Assembly (NCBI GenBank): GCA_905397405.1
Contig: CAJPVJ010000022.1
Location: 1 to 64,000, forward strand
Length of the DNA: 64,000 nucleotides
Direction of reading: 5' to 3'
Source of the DNA: Oppiella nova
Taxonomy: Eukaryota > Arthropoda > Arachnida > Sarcoptiformes > Oppiidae
A program made the position numbers and the translations under genes. The notes below the pieces were generated by a model that saw only the letters and a program-made list of their open reading frames with translations, did no database searches and had not been told where the DNA came from. This document shows, piece by piece, positions 50,637-63,993 of this stretch (position 1 is the stretch's first letter; the number at the start of each line of letters is the position of its first letter).

Positions 50637-51468
50637 TTTCCTCACAAATACTTTGTTTCTTTGATTATCTGTTAATAGAGACCATTAATAGACAGGCAAT
50701 CAGTCATCAAATGGCAGACCTCTTAACAAATGCTTTGATAGGCGACTGATTTGTGGCACAAATCTGCTGAACATATAATCATCGAAATTGTGACACGTTT
50801 TGAGACAATTATCTCACAATCAATGAGTTTGTGATGCAATTGAGTCCACGCTTGACATCAGTCTGTCGTCTCTTAGGTCTCGTCTTTCATCCAACAGATG
50901 GACACACAGTCTCTCACTTGAAGTCACTTCAAACTCTTGTCAAGTCTTTTGAGATTAAAAAAGTTTTTATATTAATTGCGATTAAATATGATTTCTCTTG
51001 AAATAAACGATTGTTTCGATGAAATAGTTAATAAAGACTTAAATAAGTGCACAAATTGTTGTGTCATTTGACACACTTTTTTGGATACAAACGAGGACCG
51101 ATACCGGTTCAGTGACCGATACTTGAACGTCAACTTCAGTGATAGTGGAGGAAGGCTTTCAGTATAGAACTTGTTTTCGGGGACAAGATATCTCTTAAAA
51201 CATAAGAAATTAAAGAAATTAACGGATTTAAACCATCAAATTATAATCCAGGTATTTTAAACCGGGTAATTATTACATGAGTACTGTACGACTGTATAAT
51301 AAAATATTGGTGTAATTTATTTTATATTAAATTAATTTAAAACTTGTATAAAAAATGTTAATTTTTACAAATAGATATAGAAGTAAATAAAAGTTATATT
51401 AAATAAGATTTAAATTTAACAATAAATATTAGACAAAGATTGAGATCAATGACTGAGCGGAACAGGTA
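50637..51468. other. Spacer between lysyl-tRNA synthetase and TMEM19
   Basis: Holds the 5' flank of lysyl-tRNA synthetase and the 3' flank of TMEM19. A less AT-rich patch at about 51085-51190 has no recognised content. Confidence 0.5.
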
Positions 51469-52569
51469 TTAGAAGTGTGTCCACAGATATAAAGCAAAAT
51501 AAGGCGAAACAACGGCTGTAATAAGATTTGACATTAAATTCACAGAATGGTTGTCCAGTATAGGCCGACCACAGATGTGCTTCACATGAATGGCCTCTTT
51601 CTCTACAACTTTTTTAGTCCTTTTATCGATTCCTGAGTACTGAAGAGTTGCTCCTAAGAGAGAGTCAACTAAAGAGCCGAAGAGACCAGAAAAGAGTCCG
51701 ACGATGAGGAGTGGCCACTGTTGGGGACTCGCATCGTATGTCTCACTGTCGACACAAATCTTTAAAGTAATTAGAAATCCAAATGAGACCACAATTCCTC
51801 CCAAAGCGCTGACAATAAGTCCGATGAAAGAGATCCCGCCGTTTGTTCCTTTGGGGACCGGCTTTAAGGTTGTGATGAGATATGGATTTCCTTTCGATAG
51901 GACTGATCCCAGTTCTGAAGCCCAGGTATCGCCGTTCGCGCAACAAAGCGCTCCCAACACACTGATCGCCAACAGAGATGTTTTGTAATCAGTGATGAAA
52001 TTAATTGGCGTCTCTCCGGACCCGTTCTCCAAGAGGTAGAAGAGTGCCAACTCTGTGGCCACTCCTCCGTTGCAAATCACTTGAACCCAATTCCGTTGTC
52101 CGCCTTCTCGGAAATCTTCGTCTATTTCTCGCTTTCGTTCGCTTTTATACTTTGTTGCCATCGAAGAGGTGATGAAGAATACCAGAAGGGATACAGTGAA
52201 GCAGTAGTTGCTTAGAGTCGACACAAAGCCAAACACCATTGCTGTCCAAACATGTCATCCAACATGAGATCAAGTCTTCAAAGTAATACAAATACAACAA
52301 TAATCTCATACCGACTGCGAAACCACTGATATTTAAGCTCTTCTTCGTGATGGCTCTCCAGCCGACGAAAGCCGGGATTAATAGAGATAATAGCCATCGG
52401 AATGGAGAGGCCAGTTGTGTCACCTCTGGAGACAATTCATGTGATTATTGAACTGACGGTACAGTTAATGGCATTTAAATGGCAAACCATTTGATGAATA
52501 GATGACACAAACGAACCAAAAGAAGAGAGAAATCGGCAAAAATAGGGACAAAACTGTGGCTAAAATCAT
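51469..52569 (-). CDS. TMEM19: TMEM19 homologue (DUF92 multi-pass membrane protein)
   Basis: Exons 52569-52488, 52425-52312 and 52241-51469 join to 322 aa, close to human TMEM19. Hallmarks in order: SPFRWLLSLLIPAF, KKSLNISGFAVG, FREGGQRNWVQVICNGGV, CCANGDTWASELG, PKGTNGGISFIGL, GSLVDSLLGATLQYSGID and GRPILDNHSVNL. These are the conserved loops of the DUF92 family. Six or so hydrophobic spans are evident. The plant relative VTE6 is a phytyl-phosphate kinase; the activity of the animal protein is not settled. The first exon was found by joining a phase-1 donor at 52487 to the acceptor at 52427-52426, which restores the first membrane helix. Confidence 0.93.
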
Positions 52570-53691
52570 ATCAATTGAATGTCAGTTAACTCTTACTCTT
52601 ATAGTTATATAAGTGTTAATTAAATTGAATTAAAAGTCATAAAATGTAATAATTATAAGAATTAGCATTGAATGTGCCAATCATCATATAATCATCATAT
52701 AATCATCATATAATCATCATATAACACACATGTGTTTACTATTTAATAACAGTTATCAGATTATAATGATATTAATATGACTTTTCATTCAATTTATTTA
52801 ATTAACAATTATGAAGACTTTACGCAAATATGTAAACATGAAAGACATTTGGATTTGAGATATAAGACAAATAAAACTACATTAAGATTAAGTTAATTAC
52901 AGACTCACAACCGGTAAAGAAAAATGAGTATTATATTAGGTCTTAACGTAACAGTAATACAGTAGTCTTTTCACTGCATTTCTATTCACTAACAATAATA
53001 CACTAAACTTGAGTGCTTTAGTGCTTTAGTGAGCCAACACTTGAATCCAGTTTTGCTCAAATGCTAATTATTAGAGTCTATGACTCGATGATCATGGTTA
53101 TACTGTAATACTCTACTGTATATTGTATTCATATTCATCAACTTTTCGAGTTTGAAAACTACAATTAGCAGTTGAATCTTTTTCTAATAATTTTGTTATC
53201 AATACTTAACTTTGATATACTTTATACAATTCATAATTACTAAGAATAATTAAGTTTAATATCTACCGTAATTCAATAGAATTTTTAACCTAAAGACTAT
53301 TGTGAAATGATCAATTGTTACGTTTTGAAAATTAAACCTGACAAACTCTTTAAGTGGTCAAATATATACCGTACGGTATATCGAAAAAAACAATTATCTT
53401 TTTATTTAAGTATTAATTAAAAAACAATAATTTAATAAATAAAACAGTTATTTAATTAAAATGACATACATTAGTGTACAGTATTTGAAATAATTAAAAA
53501 ACTTATTAACAAAATATGAAAACTATTTGACAGATTAAAATTGTTGTAAACTTTGGATCGCAGTATTTAATTTTCTAACACATTCAACACAACTGCAGTT
53601 TGCAATACAAAATATTTACGATATATTTAATAATTAATATACTATTTAGTGAAGACATTTAAGAGCTATTGAAAGCACATGAAAATCACTG
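52570..53691. other. AT-rich spacer with an 11-bp tandem repeat
   Basis: Contains four exact copies of TCATCATATAA at 52681-52724. No coding signal is seen. Confidence 0.7.
52681..52724. repeat. Minisatellite, 11 bp x 4
   Basis: Four perfect head-to-tail copies of TCATCATATAA. Confidence 0.95.
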
Positions 53692-55144
53692 CTATTGTTG
53701 CGTATGAGTGTTACCATTAGTATAGCAGTGATTGTTATCGGAGTTATGGTTGGAATCGCTGCCTATCCTCGAGTCAGATGTTTGGCTCGAAGTGTGCTCT
53801 TCACGAATGTCCAGTCCTGAGAAACACATCATTTAAAAATGGTTTAAAACATTCATATCAATCAAACCATTCAAATAGCATTACTTTCTCTGAGCCTTTG
53901 TTCGTGTTCTTTAAGTCCTAACTGTCCGTAAAGACTTAGAATATGCTGTTCTAACTGTTGGATCACTTTCTTGAGGCCATCGATCCTTTGCTGCTCGACC
54001 TGAAGAACACAACAATTCATGTATAAGTTTATGTCTGAGAGACAGATCAGATCAGATGAGATCAGTTCAGTTCAGTTCAGTTCACCTGTAATTGCTTTTT
54101 ATGCCTTATTTTATTGCTTTCAATCGTTTGCTTTTGTTCAGCGATTATGTGATCTTTTTTAGTGATTAGTGAATCAATTTCATTACTCATCAGTTCAGTT
54201 CAGTTCAGTTCACCTGTAATTGCTTTTTATGCCTTATTTTATTGCTTTCAATCGTTTGCTTTTGTTCAGCGATTATGTGATCTTTTTTAGTGATTAGTGA
54301 ATCAATTTCATTACTCTTGAGTTTATAGACTTCCATTTGATGGACAGTTGTCTCCAATTTTAATCTCAAATCTAGTGAAACACAAATGGGTGTCAAATAA
54401 GTGTCAAATAAGACCCAATTGTCAACACTATAGTCACACCTTTGATCTCCTTATTCCTCACTTCAGACTCGATGGCAATCATGTCATCGAAAGTGGCGTT
54501 TTTGTTGACCACAGCCAGTGTCAAATAAGTGTCAAATAAGACCCAATTGTCAACACTATAGTCACACCTTTGATCTCCTTATTCCTCACTTCAGACTCGA
54601 TGGCAATCATGTCATCGAAAGTGGCGTTTTTGTTGACCACAGCCAACCTGTCCTTCAATCCCTGGTAGAGCTCTGACAGCATTAACACCTGAGTCTTCAG
54701 ATTGGAGTTGTCTTTGCGGACCACTTCGATGCTGTCGTTCTGCTTGTCTGCACGCCTCAGGTCTTCCTCCAGTTCCAGACACTTGGCCTCTAATGTCTGG
54801 TAATTAAGGTGAAGAACTCTGTTCTGCTCCTTATATAAGCCGACGTTCTCTTCCAACTCGCGGTTCGTGTCCTCCAGTTGTCTGCATTGAGTCACATGAG
54901 TGAGCAGTTCTTCGCGCAGACGCCTCCTCTCAGCGGTCGTCTCCGACTCGTACGCCACCATCTCTTGCCTCGCGTTCAGCAGTTCCTGTCTTAAGCTATC
55001 GATCTCTCTCTCCTGAAGCAGCAGCTGATCCGTCTGTGCCATCAGCTTCTCAGCGATGGCCGCACTCTCCCTCTCCTTCTCGACCACAGCCTTCTGCGTC
55101 CCTTTCGTCGTCTCCTTGTGCTCTTCGGACACACTTTCGGACAT
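53692..55144 (-). CDS. Coiled-coil protein, 324 aa, family not recognised
   Basis: Exons 55144-54568, 54371-54214, 53999-53885 and 53816-53692 join in frame. Almost the whole protein (residues about 10-280) is a charged heptad-like coil rich in Glu, Leu, Gln, Arg and Lys. The last 40 residues are Ser/Asn/His-rich and end at TAG. A membrane segment or enzymatic motif is absent. It could be a centrosomal, trafficking or adaptor coil, and I cannot narrow it further. Introns 1 and 2 each contain one member of a 128-bp tandem duplication that repeats part of the preceding exon. The repeated exon pieces lack acceptors and are presumably not spliced in. The start was chosen at the ATG that opens the coiled region; an upstream in-frame start would add 30 residues. 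Confidence 0.75.
54061..54316. repeat. Perfect tandem duplication, 2 x 128 bp, across an exon-intron boundary
   Basis: Copy 1 is 54061-54188 and copy 2 is 54189-54316. Each carries the 3' part of exon 2 of the coiled-coil gene and its donor, followed by a (GAACT)n pentamer run (read on the minus strand). An assembly artefact is likely. Confidence 0.9.
54390..54645. repeat. Perfect tandem duplication, 2 x 128 bp, at the exon 1 donor of the coiled-coil gene
   Basis: Copy 1 is 54390-54517 and copy 2 is 54518-54645. Each holds the end of exon 1 and the start of the intron. Only copy 2 is contiguous with the rest of exon 1. An assembly artefact is likely. Confidence 0.9.
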
Positions 55145-55515
55145 CTCTGGTGTCGCTCCGATTGTCTGATTGTCTCTCAAATGCAAATCCAATGCAAAAC
55201 TAATAATCGTTTTGTTGATCAAAAGTGTCTTCACTTTGACGTCAAGTCATGTCAACAAACAGTTGATCTCTCATTCACTCGACAACCCATTCATAAACAA
55301 CGTTACGTACTCTTCACACATACAGTAAGGCAATGGGAATGAGGGGCACAAATTGAAATGATTTGCTTTAATAGAGAAATAAGTATTTATTGAAATCTAA
55401 TCATTATTTATTAAATATTAAAATTAAAAAACATTTTTTGAATTTCAGTTTAAAATGATTTCCCAAACAATTAGAGGAGGAATCGGAGAACCACTGGTGA
55501 CTACAGTCGTGTGGA
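55145..55515. other. Short spacer between the coiled-coil gene and Arp3
   Basis: Carries the 5' flank of the coiled-coil gene and the 3' flank of Arp3. No other signal is seen. Confidence 0.6.
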
Positions 55516-56961
55516 TTAAGTCATGGCTCCGAACACTGGATTGTGGCGACAAATACTGGGGCCGTACTCCTCATACTGTGCTTTCGTATGACACACCGGA
55601 TAGAACTCGGGGGTCGAGGCCAACATACTGCCCCCAAACCACACGGCATACCGTTGCATGTGATGGGAGACCACCTGTACTTCGATGGGCTTAGGGTTGA
55701 GCCGCCCCTGACTTAATGAATAACTCAGTTTAAGTCTTCCGCTCACTATTCGCTGGATATCTCGCTGTAGGCGTCGGTCGAAGTCCTTAAACATTGTCGA
55801 ACCGCCCGATAACACAATGTTCTGCACATCAATGGGACAGTCGTGTCAATGAGTGGTTACCAATGAACGGCACTTACCTTATAGAGAGGGCGTCTCACAT
55901 CGATGGGACAGTTCTGAATACATGTGTCCACTGTTTCCGACAGAGGGGTCACGAAGTCTGGGTTCGCGATCTCGGGATTGAAGAACACTTCGGGCCCTAA
56001 GAATCGCTCGAAACCGACGTCCACTTCAAAGGGCTGTTTAGTGATGGCATTCCTGGCGCCGAACTTCTTAATCCATTTGCTGGGATTCGAGTCATACCTC
56101 TCGAACTCTTTGGCGATGTCGGGACACACGTAACAGAAGCGCTCTTTGATGGCTTTGGCCGTCTCTAAGGACTGTGTCGGAGGAATACCCATCTCTCGCT
56201 CCCGCAACAGGTTTTGTATGAAATAAGTGATATTACGGCCGGCAATGGGAATGTGTTTAATACAACTGCCGATCACATAGCCCTCGGCCACTGGTATGCA
56301 ATGAGTGACGCCATCGCCGGAGTCTATGACAATCCCAGTGAGGGTTCGTTCGCCCACTTGTCTCGACGTCCACGAGGCGGCCAACGCGAGCACCGCCTGT
56401 ACGGCGATGTAAAGACCCGGAACATTGAACGACTCGAACATTATTTCCGCCGTATATTCGCGGTTCTCAGGCGTATTGAGCGGCGGTTCCGTCAGCAGGA
56501 AGTAGTGGTCTTCCGGCTCAGCCCTTAAGTACTTGAATATACACTGTTCCCAATACCGCTCCATTAGGTCCCAGTCCTCCACTATTCCGTGTCGTATTGG
56601 GTACTATTGGGGACAGTATTAGAGTATTAGTGGTCACTATAGAGAGACAAGTGTGCACTGAGTGGCCATACCTTCACCGTATACGCCGACTGATTGTCGA
56701 GAGCCTCATCACCGATGAAGAAGTCGAGGTCATCGATACCTCTGGCGAGTCGTCTGGAGGCCTGATCGCCAACATTGGGCGCCTCCTTGATGGCGATGGC
56801 CGACGGGATTATGAACTGCGGCTCACGATTGCCGGCGTAACCCAGTTTGGTGTACCTGTTAGGGCAGTATCAGGGCATCAGTGAACACTCCATCAAGAGC
56901 ACTGGTAGGTGTCATACCCGGTGCCGTTGTCGATAACGATGGCTGGCAGTCGTCCGGCCAT
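55516..56961 (-). CDS. Arp3: Actin-related protein 3 (Arp2/3 complex)
   Basis: Exons 56961-56918, 56855-56672, 56603-55878 and 55821-55516 join to 419 aa, matching the family length of about 418. The N-terminus [15 protein letters not shown] forms the first phosphate loop of the actin fold. Later come [19 protein letters not shown], the second phosphate loop [28 protein letters not shown] and the terminal [15 protein letters not shown] with [14 protein letters not shown]. Arp3 is the ATP-binding subunit that, with Arp2, starts branched actin filaments. The three introns are 48-62 nt. The start ATG is the conserved one, and the motifs I can read are intact. Confidence 0.97.
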
Positions 56962-59513
56962 TTGTGGTGCAACTGATGGCTGAGTTGACGACCAAATGAA
57001 AGGAAACAAACTTCACTGAATTGAATTCAATTGACAACAAGTCGTGAATCACTTGATGTCACACCCATTGACTCACTGCTCGTCAATTGCTCACTCATTG
57101 CATTGCAGTCACTGCACAGTCAACACAACATTCATGTATACCGTGACATATAGAGGGGTGCGAACTGTAAATCAATATCAATTTGATTGTGTCAATGTTT
57201 TTCGCAGTACTGTATCCTATTTTATTACAATTGAATCACTTATCATATAATCATAATTATAGATATAAAGTGGTTAAAACTGAATTAGTGTATAAAACAA
57301 TATAATAATACCATAATAGATTATAGCATAAATATATTTTAAGTTTACATATTTATATTTGTATACTTCCTTAGTAAGGAATCCTTACAGTTTGACTCTA
57401 TATTATAATCACTTAGAAGTCTTTTATTCAGAAATTCTGAATCAGAATACAATTAAAGATATTTCTAGTTATGATATTAGATATTATACTGTATATAATT
57501 TAATTTAAAGTATCAAAAAATATCAAAATCAATTGTTTTAATTCAAATATTTGGAACTAAAACTTATTTACTGATTTGATTACGCTTACTTATTTTAATA
57601 CAGGAACTTATAAACTTGAAATATACATAATATTCATAATTCTTTAACAATTTTTTTGTAACATTTAATATCTATTATAAATAGAATATTATGTTATGTA
57701 AAAATTGGTCATTGTCACCCTTGTATAATACTGTACTTGGAGATTGTGAGATTTGAGATATAATTGTGAGAATACAACAGGTTTATAAAATTGTTGAATT
57801 ATTTTTAATCAATCAATTCCTTCGCGTTATTCGCAAATTATTTTTTAATTTAGTAAAAATAATCAGTTGATGTTGTGTATAGTCAATATAAAATGCCATA
57901 ATTTTCTAATAATTTTATTTGTAAAATTAAATATTAATAGTTTATCATTTGTATATTAATGACCAAGTAAGTATAACTGAAATTTTTTTAATGTACTATT
58001 AATTTTAATGCATTTTTCATTTATTTTTGAAAATTATGGAAAGTCTAGTAATATATGGAAAAGGCAATACAATATGTTATTAACTAACAAAAAGAGAGTC
58101 TTGATAAGAACAAAGTTTTATCTATAATATATGTTTTGGATACAGTTCTCCAGGTTGTTTCAATTATCTTATAAATGACATAAAGCCCCATCAAAATATA
58201 AACACATTAAATGAAATAAAGTCATCCCAGGGTTTAGGAATAGGGGGATTTAAAAATTGGAAGTTAATAACAAAAAGTGTATTGATTTTTCTATTCAACT
58301 ATTCAATTCTCTCAAACTATTCTTTTTGATACAATTTTCTAATGTATTGACAATATTGTTGTTTAACAAATTTGGAAAATCCCGAATTAATTAATAGTCT
58401 GGAGTTAATTTTAAAAGTTTGCAAGAACATAACTTTTGGAAAAAATGTTTTAAAAAGTAAATGCAGGCAACTTTTATTGAGGATTTTTATATATTATTCT
58501 GAATGATATTCTCGTTATTCTTGTGATACAAGACATGCACCGATCGATGAGAGGGTCAGTACTAAGCGCCGACACTCCGTTGTATTCGTTCTCATCTTCT
58601 GATCATTCATTGATTTTTTTCGAGTCATGCCTTCAGTTATCGTATTATGAAATACTTAAATACCAAACATTCAGTATTTATAGAACAGAAATTGCTGTTA
58701 ATTTGTTCATAACTTTATATTCTTCTGTTGGTTACAAATATTGTGTCACAAATATATTGATACATATTTTAGAGGTTTATTGAGTCACTAAAAAGATATA
58801 ATTTATTGGCAATAATTGTTATGAAATTTATCTATCATTTTCCAAGGAATCTATTTTATTAAAAAAAAGTTTAAATATCTCTAAATTTACTTCCAAATTA
58901 TTTTAGTGTTTGATATCAATATAACAGTTAATCCACGTCTCAGCCCATCAAAAGGTCAGTTTGTTTTACATCTCAAATAGTGCTAAATTGCTAATTTGTT
59001 GAAGCTAACAGATTTGTAGTAAATACATTTATTGTTTGATCTTATTTTCGTAAACATAAACATGGAATGACAAAATAATTTCATGTTTATACACGTATTA
59101 ATCAACATTTTTGTTATTAATTTTCATTACAGAAATCTTTACCTTCATTTTAAAATTTATTTCATATGGGAAATTTTAAGTAATTAAAATAAATGATATT
59201 TAATGCAAATTCCATTAAAATTTTAATAATATTAAAAAATAATTTTAAATTCCCAGCTATATTAAGTCTTCTAATGTGTTAAATCACATTTCATTTACTG
59301 TTTTTAAAATGTATTCATAATTAATATGTTTTAGTTAAGGTAATATTATTTAGTTTTATTACCAATTCTGTGCTCTATTTCATCTCATTATATGCTAAGA
59401 ATCTCTTTCAAAGCACTCAATTGCCGGTACTTTTATGTTAAATCAAATACATTACAACAGTATAGTGTTGTTCTATATTTAGCATATTTTATCAATTATT
59501 AACAGCTCTCTCT

Positions 59514-59544
<31 letters not shown>

Positions 59545-60599
59545 TATAAATCAATTTATTTTGAAAAATTCTTATCAAAGAAAAACTTACTTAAAATTAA
59601 AGTAAATAATTGATAGAGTAATACAAACTTATGATTTAGATTACTTCAATGATTAAAGTGTTTTTGATTTATAGAATACATTTCCTTCTCGACAACTGAT
59701 CCAATATTTTGTAAGTTTTTATATTTTCATGAAAATATATATGCTAACTAATGTTTGACTTTTTGGTATTTATTGCGTTTCTTATATACTTTATAATATT
59801 TATTAAGTTTATGGAAAAATCAATAAATAGTCCAAATTTTAATGATTTAAAGTTACCTTCAAATTGACTTTTATTTGCCAACTATTGTAATCAATAATTT
59901 GCTATATTTGCATGTTTTACGTAATTTTATTTATAGAATTTATTACATTTATAAACTTGGATAGTTTATTCTATCATAATTTATTGCAAGTGTACTTATA
60001 TTTTGTAAATTTATTAACAAGCTAAACTATTATTTCTTAAGATTCATTATCAATTATAAGTGATTATTTTCGGCACATTTTATTTTATAATATAAATTGA
60101 TAAACATTTTATATTATTTTCTAAAAAATATTTTATTGTTTTGTTTACGACTTAATTATTTCTAAAACTGAATAGACTTGAAGTTTAGGCCAAAAATTAT
60201 GGTGAATTGGTTTTCATGTTTAGTGTTGTTTTAATTCTTATTTTCTCAATTAATTTACTCACATTTTACAGTACTTTTAGCTAGTTAAATCATTAATTAT
60301 TCCTAAGCACTTTATTTTTATTTATTAAAATTATAAGAGTTTAAGAGTTAAATATAAGTATATTATGAATATAAATTATAAATAACAACTAGGTAAGATA
60401 TAATCGTGATTTTATTTAAAACTTGTTTAAATAGATAAATAAAATATTATTTTATAATAAGGCTTAATAATAAGGCCTAATAAGGCTTTTCTAAGTTAAT
60501 ACATTAAAATATTAAATGATAACAAAAAATGCTATGATTACAATATTGGATAATTTCCAGAATAACATTCATTAAAAATGGGAAATCAATTGAAACTGA
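56962..60599. other. AT-rich intergenic region between Arp3 and the acyl-CoA synthetase
   Basis: These two genes diverge, so promoters for both lie here. The first 200 bp next to Arp3 are less AT-rich. A CT microsatellite is at 59505-59543. No coding frame of merit is seen. Confidence 0.6.
59505..59543. repeat. (CT)n microsatellite
   Basis: A CT dinucleotide run with one break near 59517. Confidence 0.9.
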
Positions 60600-63500
60600 A
60601 TGGAGAGTGAATGGTATAACGTCTGGAGTGTAGTGTCAGTAACGTTGTCCATCATCGGTGTGTACTCTCTAATGGCTTTCCGTAAACCCAAACCCATCGG
60701 TGAGGGAATCAATTTCGACGAACAATCGGTTGTGACAGATGTGAGACACAAACGCTTTTATTAATTATTTATACAGTATATCCATTCACTTAATAACCAC
60801 AGGATTTACCACTTTTCACATTCATATATAATTTATAATTCATATATAGTAGGAATATGATTGCATTAGTTTCTGTAAATATTAGTTTCCAAATACCCTT
60901 TAGAATTTAAAAAAAAAATTATATACACATTTAAATTTACTTATAGTAGTTTTCAAATAAGTTAGTTTTTGGAATTTAAATGTCTCGTATTATGGTAAAT
61001 TAGATATGTCAAAAATATTTAATGACAAAACCATTTCCCATTAAACTTATTTGGTTGTATAAATACAAATATGATGTGTAAATGAATTGATTGTATGGTT
61101 GTATTGAATGTATTTATAGAACGAATTATTAGTGAGAAAATCGCAAATTTATGAGAGAAGTGATCCCTTAACCCATCTCTTCACTGATGCCCTCACCTTA
61201 GATCAAGTCTTATCGCGTGGTTCTAAAGAGTCAGGTATTGCTATACTTTGAGCACTTCTTTAATGATTGAAGCAATTGTTTGCCTAATTGGTGTCAATCA
61301 CTGTCTAATGCAATGCTTCAGTGGACGGCAATTGTTTGGGAACTATCAATAAGAAGAGCAATTCGGTGGACTGGATCACTTATGCTCAAGTGCTCGAACG
61401 GATCAACAACTTCGGCAATGGACTCATTCATATGGGTCTCAAATGTGGACAAAACACATTCATCGGCATCTATGCAACCAATTGTGTGGAGTATGTGTTC
61501 GCAGAGTACGGCGCTTATACCCAATCCATGGTTGTTATACCACTCTATGACACACTCGGACCAAACGCCTGTCGTTATATCATTAACAAAGGTTTGAATG
61601 AATTAATACTCTATTAATATATTTTTGAATACAATAACAATATTTATTATTATTATTATTTAAAAATTAGCCGAAATTTCTTGTGTTGTATGTGATAAAG
61701 AAGATCGATTCCAAACATTATTAAGTCAAGCAAATAACATGTCTTCTCTTAAATACATTATCATAGCCAACGATATTCCTCAAAGTTATAAAAGCAAAGG
61801 TATTGAATAATTGATTTAAAGACATTATTTCAAAGATAATGATTCTTATTTATACCTTTCAAAGCAATCAATTATGGGATTAAAGGTATGAATATAATAT
61901 CTGTAGCTATTTTTGTCATAAAACTAATAATATTATTTATATACTAGTATTGACTGTTAAAGAAATTGAGTGCTTGGGCCAAAAGAACCCTGTAGATAAT
62001 TTTGTAAGATTACATTTTTTACAACAATTTTTGATAGAATATAAATTTATCAGTCTAATAATTAGACTCTAATTGAAGTTTGTATTATAGCCTCCAAAAC
62101 CTGAAGATTTAGCTGTAGTTTGTTATACGAGCGGAACTACTGATCTGCCCAAAGGTAAGAATTATTTTGTATTTATTTTATAATTTATTAAATACTTTAA
62201 TGGATATCATTTGTAAATGATAGGAAAATATTGTTAGTGTTGATGATAAATACAGTACATGTATCCATATTGGTTTATGTAATTCATAAAATCAAATACA
62301 GTATATTGATACTCTTATTATTAAACATTAAACAAAACTAACAATTAAAATTATATAATTATAGTTTATTTAAATATAATATAAATATTATGATATAAAT
62401 AATTAATTATTAACTTTCTTTAAAATTATTTTTAAAGGCGTTATGTTAACTCATAAGGGAATTATTTCCAATATCTGTGCCGTACTGTACCAAATGGTAA
62501 GTTATTTAATTTTAAAATGCAGGTATTATTAAATTGCTATTTAAAATTTTAGTAATATCAAGAATATACTACATTTATTGTTGTCATCAGAATATTATAA
62601 TTCCAATATACAGATTGGTTTTATTTTGTAGTAAAAATTTACGACAATGAAAAACCAATCAATACAGACTAATTATAGACTAATCTAGCAATTTTTGACA
62701 AGACTATATCAGGATATGAATGAATGCATTGCCTTGACTTACAGGGAGATGAGGCGACCAACAAGAATGACACAATGCTATCGTTCCTGCCTTTGGCCCA
62801 TATGTTTGAGAGATGTTGTCAGGTATTCATTGATTCATTCAATTATTGATAACACTATGTATGAAATAAATCCATTGTATTAATTGATGGCAAGTCTGCA
62901 GTGTTTATGGTGGGCGGGAAAACTGCCTTCTTTAGCGGAGACATCAAGTATTTGCCCGAAGATATGCAAATAGTGAAGCCTACTGTACTGGCCGGTTAGC
63001 TCATTTTATTACGCGATTACTGTTATTATTGTTGTTATTATCACTATTTACCCCATTATATAATTTATATTACTTTATAAGGTTGCAAATTATTACTACA
63101 GAATATTCTGAACATTTTTACCATAACATTTTTGTCTTAAACTATTAAAGAATATTTATATAGAATTTGCTTTAATTAATAACAAAACTATTTGTTATCA
63201 TAGTACTTTTAAAAAATAGTTTTGTTAAACTTGTATTATTTGATTGATTTAGTGGTGCCGCGAGTGCTGACCCGTGTCTATGATAAGTGTCACTCAAATA
63301 TTAAGGGAAGTAAATTGAAGGAATGGCTGCTGAGGAAAGCTATTGAAAGCAAACAATCAGAGATTGAGAGAAGAATAATCCGGAAGAATAGTATTTGGGA
63401 TAAAATAGTCTTCAAAAAGATTCGCAACGGTTTGGGAGGAAAGGTGCGTCTGATTGTGTGCGGGGCCGCCCCTCTCAGTCCCAATGTCCTCGAGTTCATG

Positions 63501-63993
63501 CGATGCGCCTTAGGATGTGTGGTATGACTGACTGAACATGAATTGAAATTTTAATTTTTATTCATTTGTTTTCATTACAACGTATAGATTATTGAAGGCT
63601 ATGGCCAGACGGGTCAGTACTTTACTAAAATCTAATGGAAAAGTGTTTATATTTTTCTTATTTATTTAATAGAGTGTGTTTGTCCCTGCACTCTCACACT
63701 CCCCGGTGATTATGAAACAGGTATGTTAGATTTGAATTCATAATTGTTATATAAGTGCCGGTAATAATGAAGTGTATGTGTGCTCAGGACATGTGGGACC
63801 ACCACTTCCGTGCTGCTCAATACGGTTAGAAAGTGTGCCGGAAATGGAGTACTTTGCCAGCGATGGCAAGGGAGAGATCTGTGTGAAGGGACCCATCGTT
63901 TTCAAAGGATATTTCAAAGACGCAGAAAAGACATCGATTGTGACTCAGAGTGACGGCTGGCTAAAGACTGGTGATATCGGGCAATGGACTCCG
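60600..63993 (+). CDS. Acsl: Long-chain acyl-CoA synthetase, ACSL1/5/6 type (5' part)
   Basis: Fourteen exons lie in the window: 60600-60740, 61120-61234, 61322-61591, 61671-61799, 61865-61885, 61948-62003, 62091-62154, 62438-62496, 62745-62822, 62895-62994, 63253-63521, 63588-63612, 63673-63720, 63788-63993. They give 527 codons in frame; the last donor (63994) leads out of the window. An N-terminal hydrophobic anchor (residues about 9-30) precedes the adenylation domain. Seen in order: IGIYATNCVEY, YTSGTTDLPKGVMLTH (AMP-binding P-loop), LPLAHMFERCC, FFSGDIK, RLIVCGAAPLS, IEGYGQTE, TLPGDYETGHVG and KTGDIGQW. It activates fatty acids to acyl-CoA at ER or mitochondrial membranes. The P-loop has Asp where Gly is usual. 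The acceptor at 62893-62894 was chosen because it gives the right spacing between FERCC and VGG. One exon is only 21 nt. Confidence 0.92.

Noticed and set aside
58523-58783. 86-codon plus-strand frame
   Set aside because: Isolated in AT-rich spacer with no similarity I recognise; chance is sufficient.
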